DNA of 64,000 bases from contig LARU01000002.1 in the NCBI GenBank assembly GCA_001274695.2, forward strand, positions 930,001 to 994,000, in the 5' to 3' direction. Source of the stretch: Azoarcus sp. PA01. Its GTDB lineage: Bacteria; Pseudomonadota; Gammaproteobacteria; Burkholderiales; Rhodocyclaceae. The position numbers and the translations under genes were made by a program. This document shows, piece by piece, positions 1 to 9,255 of this stretch (the stretch's first letter is position 1; each line of letters starts with the position of its first letter). The notes under the pieces were generated by a model that worked only from the letters and a program-made list of their open reading frames with translations, searched no databases and was not told the origin of the DNA.

Positions 1-1093
1 AGCCGAGCGATTCGCCGGCGCGCGCGAGGCTGTCGAGCGTCGCACCCTGCGTCGTGACGTTCGCGAGTTCGCGCAGCTTGCCGAGCGTCATCGGGATGTC
101 GTAGTGGCGGCAGATCATCGCCAGGCACGCCGCGCCGCAGTCCATTTCCTCGGCCTGCTCGACGAGCGGGAAGCGCCGGATCAGCCGCTCGCCGAGCGCC
201 GGCTTCGACTTCAGGTCGAGCATGACGCGCAGGTTGCGCCGTTCGGCGAGCTTTTTCTGGCGCTGCAGCTCGCGCTCGACGAAGCGGATGCGCTCCTCGA
301 GCACTTCGCGCAGCTTCGGATTGCGCTCCAGGATCTGGTGGACGGATTTTTCCGGGACCACCAGCAGCGTCGTATCGACGACCGCGACCACCGACGCGAC
401 CTGCTCCTGGCGCATCAGGCACGCTTTCTCGCCGAAGATCTCGCCGTGGCCGAGCGTCGCAAGCGGGTAATCGGTGCCCTGCTCGGTACGCACGAGGCGC
501 ACTTCGCCCTGGCGCACGACGTACAGGCGGCGGTCGTCGCGCGCGTCCTGCTTGAGGATCTCGCGGCCGGCGGCGACGCGCTTGACGCCGACGCTGCGCA
601 CCAGCTCCTCGAGCTCGGCGCGGTCGACCTTGCCGCGCAGATCGAACAGACGCGCGACGACGCCGCCAGCCGAGCCGATCGCGACATAGCTCGTGACGAA
701 CGCCTGCGCCGCCGGGTTCTTCGCGAGGACCGGCTCGAACGCGTGGCGCGGGATCAGCAGCAACTCGGTCTTCGCCGACGCGCGCGCCGAGAATTCGTGC
801 CGGTATTCGCGCAGCATCGCCATCTCGGCGACGGTCTCGCGCGCCTTGCGCACGCCGAGGCTGATTTCCTTGCCGTGCTCGTCGGCGAACACCCGCACCG
901 AGCCTGCGCGGATCACGAACACGCCGTCGGCCGGCTCGCCGGCGTTGCAGACGGTTTCGCCAAACGCGAAGAAACGCGGCTGGGCGTGGCTGGCAAGGTG
1001 ATCGAGTTCGTCGCGCGTGAACGGCGACAGCAGCTCCACCGATGACAGGAAATCGGCGAGGGAATCGAGTTTCGGTGGGGCGTCCGTGGACAT
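1..1093 (-). CDS. C39-peptidase ABC exporter with tandem cyclic-nucleotide-binding-like domains (5' part only)
   Basis: This is the N-terminal 364 residues of a peptidase-containing ABC exporter; the gene continues beyond base 1. Two cNMP-binding-like beta-barrels are visible at about residues 15-130 and 150-265; the second contains GHGEIFGEKACL. A C39 peptidase domain begins near residue 310 with the motif EEMDCGAACLAMICRHY, in which Cys319 is the expected catalytic residue. C39 domains normally cut leader peptides after a double glycine while the transporter exports the cargo across the inner membrane. The start is the ATG at 1093, preceded by GAGGTGATC. It lies 15 bases after the PpiC-like gene, as the last visible gene of the operon. 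The membrane and ATPase domains are outside the window, so their integrity cannot be judged. The call is confident for the domains; the ligand of the cNMP-like domains is unknown. Confidence 0.88.
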   Translation of the reverse strand, partial: MSTDAPPKLDSLADFLSSVELLSPFTRDELDHLASHAQPRFFAFGETVCNAGEPADGVFVIRAGSVRVFADEHGKEISLGVRKARETVAEMAMLREYRHEFSARASAKTELLLIPRHAFEPVLAKNPAAQAFVTSYVAIGSAGGVVARLFDLRGKVDRAELEELVRSVGVKRVAAGREILKQDARDDRRLYVVRQGEVRLVRTEQGTDYPLATLGHGEIFGEKACLMRQEQVASVVAVVDTTLLVVPEKSVHQILERNPKLREVLEERIRFVERELQRQKKLAERRNLRVMLDLKSKPALGERLIRRFPLVEQAEEMDCGAACLAMICRHYDIPMTLGKLRELANVTTQGATLDSLARAGESLG

Positions 1094-1108
1094 GATCACC
1101 TCGAGGGG

Positions 1109-1861
1109 CTAACGCATTTCGATGACGTGTTCCTGCGCCCGGGCCGCGAGCCAGCCTTCGCGCAGCAGCCGCCGCACTTCGGCCGCAGTCTCTTCGTCGA
1201 GCCGCGCCGGGTTTTTCGCATTCACGAGGAAGATTTCGTGGAACGCGCCGTCGGGCGCGGCGAACGGTCCGAGCAGGTCGCCGGGCGCGGCATTGAAGAC
1301 CTTGGCCTCGATTTCGGTCTTCAGCGAACCGCGCATCACCTTGCCGATGAAGCCGCCGTCGTCGCGCGTGTCCGCGGTCGAGTGCTCGCGCGCGAGTTCG
1401 GCGAAGCTCTCGGGATCTTCTTCCAGCAGCGACATCATCTCCTTCGCCTGGCCTTCGGTTTCGAGCACGATGTGGCTGACCTCGATGCTGTCGAACTTCG
1501 GCGAGTTGAGCTGGAAGTATTCTTCGACCGCGTCGTCGCTGCAGACGCGCTGCATCATCTTTTCCTGGTACAGGCTGTCGGTGATGAACGCTTCGAACTC
1601 GTCGAGACTCACGCCGCGCGCGTCGAGGTAATGATTCATGTCGGCCGCGCGGTGCAGCCCCAGCACGCGGCGGAACTGATCGGCGCGCTCCTGGATCTCG
1701 TCGCCCGACACCGCGACGCCGTGCTTCTTCGCCGCATGGACGGTGAGCCGGTCGCGGACGATCTCGTCGATGAGGCTGTCGAAGCGCCCGGTGAGCTTCA
1801 GGATCCGGACGAATTCCTCGGTGCCGATGGATTCGTCGTCGATTCGCACTATCGCGGTCAT
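1109..1861 (-). CDS. PpiC-type peptidyl-prolyl isomerase of the export operon
   Basis: This 250-residue protein has an N-terminal SurA-like helical region and a parvulin (PpiC) domain at about residues 120-220. Parvulin landmarks are VSHIVLETEG, FAELAREHSTAD and GGFIGKVMRGSL. There is no signal peptide, so it probably acts in the cytoplasm, perhaps on the exported substrate or its leader. PpiC-like proteins beside cNMP-domain C39 exporters are known from peptide-export loci, notably in cyanobacteria, which supports a role in precursor handling. The start ATG at 1861 follows AAGGAGCACACGAG, a good ribosome site. It sits 34 bases downstream of the HlyD-like gene and 15 bases upstream of the exporter gene. 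The function within this system is inferred from context. Confidence 0.87.
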   Translation of the reverse strand: MTAIVRIDDESIGTEEFVRILKLTGRFDSLIDEIVRDRLTVHAAKKHGVAVSGDEIQERADQFRRVLGLHRAADMNHYLDARGVSLDEFEAFITDSLYQEKMMQRVCSDDAVEEYFQLNSPKFDSIEVSHIVLETEGQAKEMMSLLEEDPESFAELAREHSTADTRDDGGFIGKVMRGSLKTEIEAKVFNAAPGDLLGPFAAPDGAFHEIFLVNAKNPARLDEETAAEVRRLLREGWLAARAQEHVIEMR

Positions 1862-1895
1862 CTCGTGTGCTCCTTCTGGTAAGCGCTGGATCCGG

Positions 1896-3269
1896 TCAGC
1901 CGCTGATCTGGCGGAACGGATCGAGCGCGAGGTCGATGAGGCGGCGCTCGCGGACGACGATCTCCGCGGTCGCCGTCATCCCGTAACGCACCGGATAGCG
2001 CGTGTCGGCGACTTCGTAGTGATCGCGCGAGAGCGTCACGTGGCCTTCGTAGACCGGCTCCTTGCTCTGCGCGGCGGGCGAAGTCGCCGGCGAGATGAAC
2101 TCGAGCCGGCCGTCGATGAGGCCGTAGCGCTGGTACGGGAACGCGTTGAACTTGAGCTTCACCGGCTGGCCTTCGCGCAGGAACGCGCGGTCGCGCTCGG
2201 CGATGTCCATCTTCAGCACCGCGCGCGCGTCCTGCGGCGCAATGCCGCCGAGCGGCGTGTTCGCCTGGATCTTGTCGCCGGGCTGCGTCGAGGCGACGTC
2301 GGTGATGACGCCGGACACCGGCGCGAGGATCAGCAGGAAGTTGTCCTTGTCGATGTTCTCGAAGCGGATCCGTTCGGCCGCGTTCGCCGCGAGCCGCGCG
2401 GTCTGCAGCTGCAGCCGCAGCTTGTCCTCTTCGTTCGCGATTTCGCGCGCCGCCGCGTCGTACTCGATCCGCAGCCGCGTCAGCTCCTGGTCGCCGCTTT
2501 CGAGCTCGACTGTCGCCCGCGCGGTTTCCTGGCTCAGCCGGAAGTCGAGCTCGCCAAGCCGCGACTGCGCGACGCGCAGCGCATTTTCCGCGGCCAGATA
2601 CGCGCTCTTCTTCGCTTCGACCTGCAGCTCCGACACCCCGCCGCCGCCGGGCAGCGCGAACAGGCGCTGGAAGCGGTCGAGCTCGAGGCGGGCGCTGTCG
2701 CGCGTGCGGCGCGCGTTGTCGAGCTCGCTGCGCGCCTGCTGCAGCTGCGCGCGCTGGGCTTCGGCGAGCTTCGTCGTGCCTTCCGCGGTGCGCCGCTCGT
2801 GCAGTTGCAGCGCCGCTTCAATCTGCTGCTTCAACGCCGCGACCTTGCGTTCAAGCAGCGCTTTGCGCTCGGGAAACCGCTTCCACTCCCGCTCGGCGTC
2901 CTCGAGCTTCAGCTGCGCCTCGAGCGCGTGCGTCGCCGCCTCGACCGCGCCGCGTGCGTTGAGCCGCGCGAGGACGTCGCCCTGCGACACGGGCTGCCCG
3001 GCTTCGATGTAGATGTCGGCGAGTTCGCCGTCGATCGGCGCATAGACGCGCCGCACGTCCGATTCGGGCGCGAGCACGCCGTGCGCGGTGACGATCACGT
3101 CAGCACGCCCGACGAACGACCACACCAGCGCGGACAGCACGAGCCCGAGGACGGCGGCGACGAGGGCGAGGCCGAAGCGCGACGGTTCGGCGATCAGGAT
3201 CGCGATCCCTTCGGCGCTGTGATCCTCGAGCGCTTCGGTCAGCGGCTTAAGGTGATTTTCGCTCTTCAT
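1896..3269 (-). CDS. HlyD-family membrane fusion protein (type I secretion adaptor)
   Basis: This 457-residue periplasmic adaptor should link the inner-membrane exporter to the outer-membrane channel. One transmembrane helix lies at about residues 32-54 (LALVAAVLGLVLSALVWSF). It is followed by a lipoyl/barrel-sandwich half (YAPIDGELADIYIEAGQPV), a long Gln/Ala/Glu-rich coiled-coil hairpin at about residues 115-310, and the second half (LILAPVSGVITDVASTQPGDK) with a C-terminal beta domain. The length fits the HlyD family. The ATG at 3269 follows CGGAGGGCAGAGCG and overlaps the end of the upstream FHA gene by 23 bases, so the two are probably translationally coupled. Confidence 0.92.
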   Translation of the reverse strand: MKSENHLKPLTEALEDHSAEGIAILIAEPSRFGLALVAAVLGLVLSALVWSFVGRADVIVTAHGVLAPESDVRRVYAPIDGELADIYIEAGQPVSQGDVLARLNARGAVEAATHALEAQLKLEDAEREWKRFPERKALLERKVAALKQQIEAALQLHERRTAEGTTKLAEAQRAQLQQARSELDNARRTRDSARLELDRFQRLFALPGGGGVSELQVEAKKSAYLAAENALRVAQSRLGELDFRLSQETARATVELESGDQELTRLRIEYDAAAREIANEEDKLRLQLQTARLAANAAERIRFENIDKDNFLLILAPVSGVITDVASTQPGDKIQANTPLGGIAPQDARAVLKMDIAERDRAFLREGQPVKLKFNAFPYQRYGLIDGRLEFISPATSPAAQSKEPVYEGHVTLSRDHYEVADTRYPVRYGMTATAEIVVRERRLIDLALDPFRQISG

Positions 3270-5736
3270 CGCTCTGCCCTCCGATCAGCGCCAGCTTGGC
3301 TTTGAGCAGCCCCGGCTCCAGCACCCTGTGAAGTTCCTGCAGCGACTGCCGCTGCAGCTCGGCTTCCGCGTCGATTTCCGCCTGGACCGCGGCCGCTTGC
3401 TCGCCGATGTCGGTTTTCAGCATCTCGTGGATCCGCGCGCCCTGTCGCGCCGCGGACTGCGCGTCGGCGAGCAGCCGCGCTTGCGTGCGGAACGTGCCGG
3501 AAATGCCCGATTCGAGCCGCTGCGCGCCGCCGATCCCGCCGGCGCTCCGGTACTGGCGCCACTGCGCCGCGGCGCGGGCCAGCAGGCCGTTGGCGCGCGC
3601 GAGCGCCTCGTCCCGGTACGCGGCGACGTCGGTCTCGGTCGCGCGGATGAAATAGGCGTCCTCGCGCTCGTCGAGCGCCGCGTGAAACGCCAGCAGCTGC
3701 TCGTCATAGCCTTTGCCGCCGCGCGCCTGCTGCAGCGCACTGAACTGCTGCAGCACGGTCCTCTTGCGTGCGAGCTCGGCGGCGGCGACTTGCGCCCACG
3801 GCCCCGCGGAAATCCGCTGCAGGCCGGCGAGCGCCTCGTCCCCCCGGCCTTCGCGCCACGCGCGCGCGGCCGCCTGGTGCTGGCGCACGACCTCCGCGGA
3901 AGGCAGTCGCGTCTCGCCGAGCCGGGCGAAATGCTCGCGGAAAGGCGGCGTCGAGAACTGCACTTTCTCGAGCAGCGCGATCAGCGGCTCGAGGCGGCGC
4001 GCCTGCAGCGCCCGGTCGAGCTCGACGAAGCGGCGCAGATCTTCGCGCACCGCGTCGAGCCCGGCGAGCCGCGGGTACTTCCCGGCGTAGTCGTCGAGCA
4101 GCGCGTCGAGCGTCTCGGCGCGGCCGGCCTCGAGTTCGGCCGCGATGCCGGCATCGAGCCGCTCGATCGCGGCGAGATACACCGACTCGTCGCTTTCGAG
4201 CCGGCGCAGATGGGTCAGCACTTCGGCATGAACGTCCCTGAACTCGGGCACGTGCGCCGCGACGCGGGCGAGCGCGCGCTGGCGGGCGCGGGGATCGGCG
4301 TGCCAGCGCTGCAGCAGCGTCCCGATCCGCTCCTCATCGGCGTAGATGCGGATCGGCGCGTCCACGCCGCCGCGCTCGACGACGAAGCGCTCGAGCTCGC
4401 CGACCCACTCGAGCTCGGCGAGCAATGGCTGCGCGTCGGCGTTGTGCGCGGCCTGCGCTTTCATGTCGGCGACGAGCGCCGCAGCCCGATCGAACGCGCG
4501 CGCCTGCAGGCTCGCCACCCATTCGGGAACCTTCGCTTTCAGCAGCGCCTCGGTGCCGAGCGCCTGCAGCGCCGTATCGTCCGGATCCCTCGCGAGATAC
4601 GCGTCGGCGACCGCCGCGGCATGCGCGAAATCGCGTGCGGCGACAAGGCGCCCGAGTTCGCGTTCCGCACTGCCGGCGCGGTAGACGCCGAACGCGACCG
4701 CAGCGAGCAGTGCGACGACGGGAAAGCCCCAGCGCAGAATCCGTCTAACCCCCCCGCGGTCGCCGCCGGCGAAAGCCTTGCCGAGTTCGCGCACGAAAAG
4801 CACGCTCCGGCTGCGCTCGCGCCGCACCCGCGGCAACGGGCTGCCGGCTTGCGCCGCCTCGTCATTGACTTCGTCGGGCTGCGGCGGCGGGGAAATGCAG
4901 AAGATGTCGAGGAACGAGTCGGGCGCCGCGATGAACATCGTCCGGTCCGGGCTGCCCGGCTCATCTTCGACCCCCGCAGCGGCAGGGGTGAATCCGGTCA
5001 CCGTCGGGTCGGTCTCGGCTTCGTGCTGCAGGCTCACGCGGTACACGAAGTGACTGCCGCCGAAGGCGACGACGTCGCCGTCGTGCAGCTCCACGGCGTG
5101 TTCGTCGAGACGCGTGCCGCCGACGAAAGTGCCGTTCGTGCTGCCCAGATCCTCGATGAACGGCGCGCCGCCCTTGAGGAAGATGTGCGCATGGCGACGC
5201 GAAATGTAATTGACCTGATGCGGATACGCGCTCTTGTAACGCGCGATCACGTCGTCGATCTTGCTGATCAGGAACGGGAAGCAGGCAATGACGACCGGTT
5301 CGAGCAGCAGGTCGTCGCGCTCGGGCGTCAGCGTCAGGCTCAGGAGCGTCCCGGCCCGCTGCGCTTTCTTCGCCCGCGCGACGAGCCGGACGCGATACGA
5401 CAGCACGCCGCCGAAGCAGACTGCGTCGCCGTCGCGCAGCGCGGCGGGCGTCTCCCCGACCGCGACGCCATTGACGGTCGTGCCGTTCTTGCTGCCGAGG
5501 TCGGCGACGTACAGCTCGCCCGCTTCGCGGAACACCCGCGCATGGCGGCGCGACAGCTCGGCGACGATCTCCTTGTCGTACGTCGCGAACGGCAGCTCGT
5601 TGCGCCCGATCGCGAACAGCGACTCCTCGATGAGGATATCGCCGAGTTCGGGGCGCGACACCGCCTGCAGGAGCGCGTTGCGCTCCTGTCCGGCAGCACT
5701 CGGAGGGACGGCGATGAACGCCCCCGCGTCACTCAT
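3247..5736 (-). CDS. Membrane protein with two FHA domains and a long coiled region
   Basis: This 829-residue protein carries two N-terminal FHA phosphothreonine-binding domains, at about residues 35-120 (LSRRHARVFREAG, DLGSKNGTTVNG) and 150-235 (SRRHAHIFLKGG, EDLGSTNGTFVGG). A single transmembrane helix follows at about residues 333-353 (FPVVALLAAVAFGVYRAG). The remaining 470 or so residues are Ala/Glu/Arg/Leu-rich and probably helical, in the periplasm if the FHA domains are cytoplasmic. FHA domains read threonine phosphorylation, and the Ser/Thr kinase divergent from this operon is the obvious candidate partner. The gene lies between the outer-membrane channel and the HlyD adaptor, so it probably senses or regulates the secretion machine. 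No strong ribosome site precedes the ATG at 5736. The function of the C-terminal part is not recognised. Confidence 0.85.
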   Translation of the reverse strand: MSDAGAFIAVPPSAAGQERNALLQAVSRPELGDILIEESLFAIGRNELPFATYDKEIVAELSRRHARVFREAGELYVADLGSKNGTTVNGVAVGETPAALRDGDAVCFGGVLSYRVRLVARAKKAQRAGTLLSLTLTPERDDLLLEPVVIACFPFLISKIDDVIARYKSAYPHQVNYISRRHAHIFLKGGAPFIEDLGSTNGTFVGGTRLDEHAVELHDGDVVAFGGSHFVYRVSLQHEAETDPTVTGFTPAAAGVEDEPGSPDRTMFIAAPDSFLDIFCISPPPQPDEVNDEAAQAGSPLPRVRRERSRSVLFVRELGKAFAGGDRGGVRRILRWGFPVVALLAAVAFGVYRAGSAERELGRLVAARDFAHAAAVADAYLARDPDDTALQALGTEALLKAKVPEWVASLQARAFDRAAALVADMKAQAAHNADAQPLLAELEWVGELERFVVERGGVDAPIRIYADEERIGTLLQRWHADPRARQRALARVAAHVPEFRDVHAEVLTHLRRLESDESVYLAAIERLDAGIAAELEAGRAETLDALLDDYAGKYPRLAGLDAVREDLRRFVELDRALQARRLEPLIALLEKVQFSTPPFREHFARLGETRLPSAEVVRQHQAAARAWREGRGDEALAGLQRISAGPWAQVAAAELARKRTVLQQFSALQQARGGKGYDEQLLAFHAALDEREDAYFIRATETDVAAYRDEALARANGLLARAAAQWRQYRSAGGIGGAQRLESGISGTFRTQARLLADAQSAARQGARIHEMLKTDIGEQAAAVQAEIDAEAELQRQSLQELHRVLEPGLLKAKLALIGGQSDEERKSP

Positions 5737-5825
5737 GCGGCAACACCAACATCATGAACAGGCCTCTTCCGCGTGGCGGGTCCGAACTTTCCGGTTTTCC
5801 CATAGGCACTTCCTCGTCTGTCTCT

Positions 5826-7259
5826 TCAGCGCCGGACATTCGCGACTTCGACCGTCGGCCAACCGCCGCCGAGCGCTTTGTAGAGCGTCACCGTGTCGGC
5901 GAGAATCTGCTGGTGGTTTGCGAGCAACGCGAGCTGCGCCGCGAGCAGCGAGCGCTCGGTCTCGAACACTTCGAGCTGCGACACGAGCCCTTCCCGCAAC
6001 TGCGCCTGGATCTGCGCCGCGACGATCTGCAGCTGCTCGATCTGCTGCTGCAGCTCGGTGCGCTGCTGGCGATGAGCGTCGAGGTTCGTCAGCGCGTTCT
6101 CGACTTCCTCGAACGCGGCGATCACGGTGCGCTGGTACTCGTGCTCGAAGACTTTGGTCTGCGCCTCGCTCGTCTTGAGGCGCGCCTTGATGCTCGGGTC
6201 GAACGCGGGGATGTTGATGCTCGGCAGAAAGCCGAACGTGAAGGACTTCAGCAGGTCGCCGAGCGCGAAGCTCGACGTGCCGGCGCGGCCGGTCAGGCTG
6301 ATCGACGGCAGCTGCGCGAGCCGCGCCTGCCCGACGAGGTCGTAAGCTTCGAGCAGCCGGAACTCGGCAGCGACGATGTCGGGGCGGCGGTTCAACAGCT
6401 CGGAAGGCAGCCCGCCCGGCACGCTCGGCAGCGCGATGCGCTCCTGCAGCTTTCCCGGCGGAACGGTATATTCGCCCGCCGGCACGCCGAGCAGCGTCGC
6501 CAGCGCGTTGCCGGCGAGGCCGCGGGCGCGCTGCAGTTCGAGCAGGTCGCGGGTCAGCGCGTTGTTCTCCGCGCGCTGGCGCAGCACCTGCGTGCGCGGC
6601 ACGAGGCCTTGGCCGAGCATCGCTTCGAACGTCGCGAGGATCTCGCGGTTCCGGTCGAGCGCGCGCTGCTGGCGGTCGATCTGCTCGTCGAGCTGGAGAA
6701 TCTGGAAATACGTCGTCGCGACGTCCGAGACCAGCGTCAGATATCCCGCGCGCCAGTCCGCTTCGGTCGCGTGGAATTCGGCCGTCTGTGCCTGCACGCC
6801 TTTTTCGACCTTGCCCCAGATGTCGATGTCCCAGTTCACCTGGGTGCCGAGGTTGAACTGCTTGCGGAAGTTCTGTCCGGTGCTTTTCTCGAAACTCGCG
6901 CCGGCGCCGACGTCGAGCGTCGGCAGCGCGCCGGCGCGCGCTTCGCCGATCTGCGCCTGGGCGACCTGGATGCGTGCGGCGAGGATCTTGACGTCGAAGT
7001 TGCCGGCGATCGCACGGCGGACGAGCTCGTCGAGGGTCGGATCGCGGAACTCCCGCCACCAGTCGGGCGCGATCGTGTCGGCCGCCGACACCGCCGGCCG
7101 CGACCACGACGCTTTGCCGGGTGTGTCGGGGCGCTGGTATTCGGGCACTTTCACGCCCGCGCAGCTCGCGAGCAGCAGCGCCAGCGAGCCGGCGAGCAAC
7201 GCGCGCAGCAGCGGCAGCGCGCGCCCGGACGGCCTTGACATCGACATTGCGGAAGCCAT
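5826..7259 (-). CDS. TolC/NodT-type outer-membrane efflux lipoprotein
   Basis: This 477-residue protein is of the RND/NodT outer-membrane factor type. It has a lipoprotein signal ending LLLASCAG, with the lipidated Cys at about residue 33. Two repeats of the outer membrane efflux domain follow. Landmarks are VNWDIDIWGKVEKG, LLNRRPDIVAAEFRLLEAYD and GFLPSINIPAFDPSIKARL. It should form the trimeric outer-membrane channel of the type I system encoded around it. Lipidated NodT-type channels are more usual in RND pumps than in type I systems, so its pairing with this exporter rests on operon position. The ATG at 7259 is preceded by GGAGACGCA. Ninety bases separate it from the next gene downstream. 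Confidence 0.92.
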   Translation of the reverse strand: MASAMSMSRPSGRALPLLRALLAGSLALLLASCAGVKVPEYQRPDTPGKASWSRPAVSAADTIAPDWWREFRDPTLDELVRRAIAGNFDVKILAARIQVAQAQIGEARAGALPTLDVGAGASFEKSTGQNFRKQFNLGTQVNWDIDIWGKVEKGVQAQTAEFHATEADWRAGYLTLVSDVATTYFQILQLDEQIDRQQRALDRNREILATFEAMLGQGLVPRTQVLRQRAENNALTRDLLELQRARGLAGNALATLLGVPAGEYTVPPGKLQERIALPSVPGGLPSELLNRRPDIVAAEFRLLEAYDLVGQARLAQLPSISLTGRAGTSSFALGDLLKSFTFGFLPSINIPAFDPSIKARLKTSEAQTKVFEHEYQRTVIAAFEEVENALTNLDAHRQQRTELQQQIEQLQIVAAQIQAQLREGLVSQLEVFETERSLLAAQLALLANHQQILADTVTLYKALGGGWPTVEVANVRR

Positions 7260-7298
7260 TGCGTCTCCAGTTTCGGGAAAAATTTCGCGCGCCGCTGC

Positions 7299-9224
7299 TT
7301 AAGCCGCGGCCCACGCTTTCGATTCGACGAACACTTTGAACAACCGCGCATCGAGCCGTCCGGCGCGACATTCGGCATCCAGCAGGTCGAGCGCATGCTC
7401 GAGGGACATCGCTTTCTTGTACGGACGGTCCCCGGCGGTCAGCGCGTCGTAGATGTCCGAGATCGTCAGGATGCGGGTCTGGATGCTGATCTGCGCGCCG
7501 CGCAGCCCCATCGGGTAGCCGGAGCCGTCGAGCTTTTCGTGATGGGCGTGGGCGATCGCCGGCACGCCGCCGAGGTCGCGCGTCCACGGGATCAGGATCA
7601 GGAACGAATACGAATCGGCGACGTGCGACTCGATCTGCTTGCGCTCTTCGGCCGTCAGGCAGCCTTTGGGCACGCTGAGCGCCGCGAACTCGCTGTCGCT
7701 CAGCAACGGCACCGCAACCCCGTCCGCTTCGTCATAGGTGCAGCCGAGAATGCGGTCGAGCTCGTGCGAGCGCTCGGTGTACGAAATCGCCGGCTCGTTG
7801 GCGCGGCGGATCGCGGCGAGAAACTCGTCGAGGCGCGCGACCTCGTCGCGCAGTCCCTGTTCGAGGCGGCGCTTTTCTTCGCGGAACGCGGTGATGCCGA
7901 GTTCGCGCTCGCAGTGCAGCTCGGCCAGTTTCCGGTAGGCCTGCCGCTCGAGGCACGCGCACGCGTACTTGAAGCGCTGTTCGAGCAGGCGCATTTCGGC
8001 GTGGTGGAGCTTCTTCTCCTTGCGCAGCACATGCTCGCGCACGCCCACTTTGCCGAAGTCGTGCAGCAGCGCGGCGTAACGGATTTCGCGCAGCTGGTCT
8101 TCGGAGAACGCGATGCCGCGCAGTTCCGGTGCGTCGGCACGATCGACCGCCCGCGCGAGGTTCTCGGCGTAGTGCGCGACGCGGAACGAGTGCCCGGCAG
8201 TCACCGGATCGCGTTCCTCGATCGCCTGGACCGAAGCGCGGACGAAACCTTCGAGCAGGCGCTCGATATCCGAGTACAGCTGGAAGTTCTTCAGCGCGAC
8301 CGCCATCTCCGCGCACACGCCGGTGAGCATTTCGAGATCCTGGCCTTTGAACGCGTACGGATCCGAAGACGTGTCGAGCTGGATCAGACCCAGCACCTCG
8401 CCCTCGAGCAGCAGCGGGACGCACATGACGCTCCGGATGTCCTGTGCAACGATCGATTCCTGACAGCCGAAATGGCGATCCGCGAGCGTGTCGACGGAGA
8501 GAATCGACAGTTTCCTGTTTAGCACCTCGTCCACGATAGTGCGAGAAATCCTCGCCCGCTCCGGGTCCTCGACGGTGCCGTCGCGCCAGCGCGCCGCGAC
8601 CGGCACCGGCGCCTCGCTTTCGCTCTTCCTCAGCAGGATGAACGCGCGCTCGGCGCGCGGGAACAGCTCGAAGATCAGGTTCATGATCTTCTCGGTCAGC
8701 GTCGCGGCATTCGTGACGGCGCCGAGCGCGATGCCGACCTGCGCCATCGCGTGGAGTTTGCGAATCACCACCTCGGCGTCGCCGTCTTCGGTCGGCGGTG
8801 GCCCTTCGAGCGGCCGCGCGTACTGGGTCGCGTCAACGGTTTTCCGGATCACCGCCGGCGCGCTGTCGCGAGGCGGCACGAGCAGCGAATGGAACGCAAG
8901 CTGGGTCGACGCGATCGACAGCTCGTCGCCGTCGTGCAGCGGGTGCCAGACGCCCGGGCGCAAGCGCTTGCCGAGCACGAACGTGCCGTTGAACGAGTGC
9001 AGGTCCTCGACGAAATATTCGCCGCCGCTCAGGCACACGCGCGCGTGCCGGCGGCTGATGGTGTGCTCGGGGATGCAGAAGAAATGCCCTTCCGCGAGCG
9101 AATCCTGCGGGTCGCGGCCGATCACCACTTCGTCATGAAGGGGGAACACCTCGCCCGTTGCGGAGACTTCAAGGTACGCGGTCACGGGACCCGGTGACTC
9201 GGGAACGGCCACTGTGTTTCGCAT
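7299..9224 (-). CDS. FHA-GAF-HD-GYP signalling protein
   Basis: This protein of about 641 residues has an FHA domain at about residues 25-110 (ISRRHARVCLSGG, DLHSFNGTFVLG), a GAF domain at about 160-320 and a C-terminal HD-GYP domain. The HD motif is LLHDFGKVGV and the GYP motif is HHEKLDGSGYPMGL. HD-GYP domains hydrolyse cyclic di-GMP, so the protein may couple phosphorylation to c-di-GMP turnover. The two motifs are separated by an Arg/Glu/Leu-rich insert of roughly 120 residues that looks coiled coil, unlike the usual compact domain. The start is taken as ATG 9224, which has GGAGG at a 6-base spacing; GTG 9230 in the same frame is possible. It is the second gene of the export operon, 31 bases after the small peptide gene. 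Confidence 0.92.
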   Translation of the reverse strand: MRNTVAVPESPGPVTAYLEVSATGEVFPLHDEVVIGRDPQDSLAEGHFFCIPEHTISRRHARVCLSGGEYFVEDLHSFNGTFVLGKRLRPGVWHPLHDGDELSIASTQLAFHSLLVPPRDSAPAVIRKTVDATQYARPLEGPPPTEDGDAEVVIRKLHAMAQVGIALGAVTNAATLTEKIMNLIFELFPRAERAFILLRKSESEAPVPVAARWRDGTVEDPERARISRTIVDEVLNRKLSILSVDTLADRHFGCQESIVAQDIRSVMCVPLLLEGEVLGLIQLDTSSDPYAFKGQDLEMLTGVCAEMAVALKNFQLYSDIERLLEGFVRASVQAIEERDPVTAGHSFRVAHYAENLARAVDRADAPELRGIAFSEDQLREIRYAALLHDFGKVGVREHVLRKEKKLHHAEMRLLEQRFKYACACLERQAYRKLAELHCERELGITAFREEKRRLEQGLRDEVARLDEFLAAIRRANEPAISYTERSHELDRILGCTYDEADGVAVPLLSDSEFAALSVPKGCLTAEERKQIESHVADSYSFLILIPWTRDLGGVPAIAHAHHEKLDGSGYPMGLRGAQISIQTRILTISDIYDALTAGDRPYKKAMSLEHALDLLDAECRAGRLDARLFKVFVESKAWAAA

Positions 9225-9255
9225 TCCCACCCTCCCGCGTGCGCCGGACGATCGC

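Noticed and set aside
104..1045. Plus-strand open frame of 313 codons at the left edge
   Set aside because: It lies opposite the C39/cNMP exporter gene, whose motifs are unambiguous.
3328..5757. Plus-strand open frame of 809 codons opposite the double-FHA gene
   Set aside because: Antisense to a frame with two clear FHA domains; no domain of its own.
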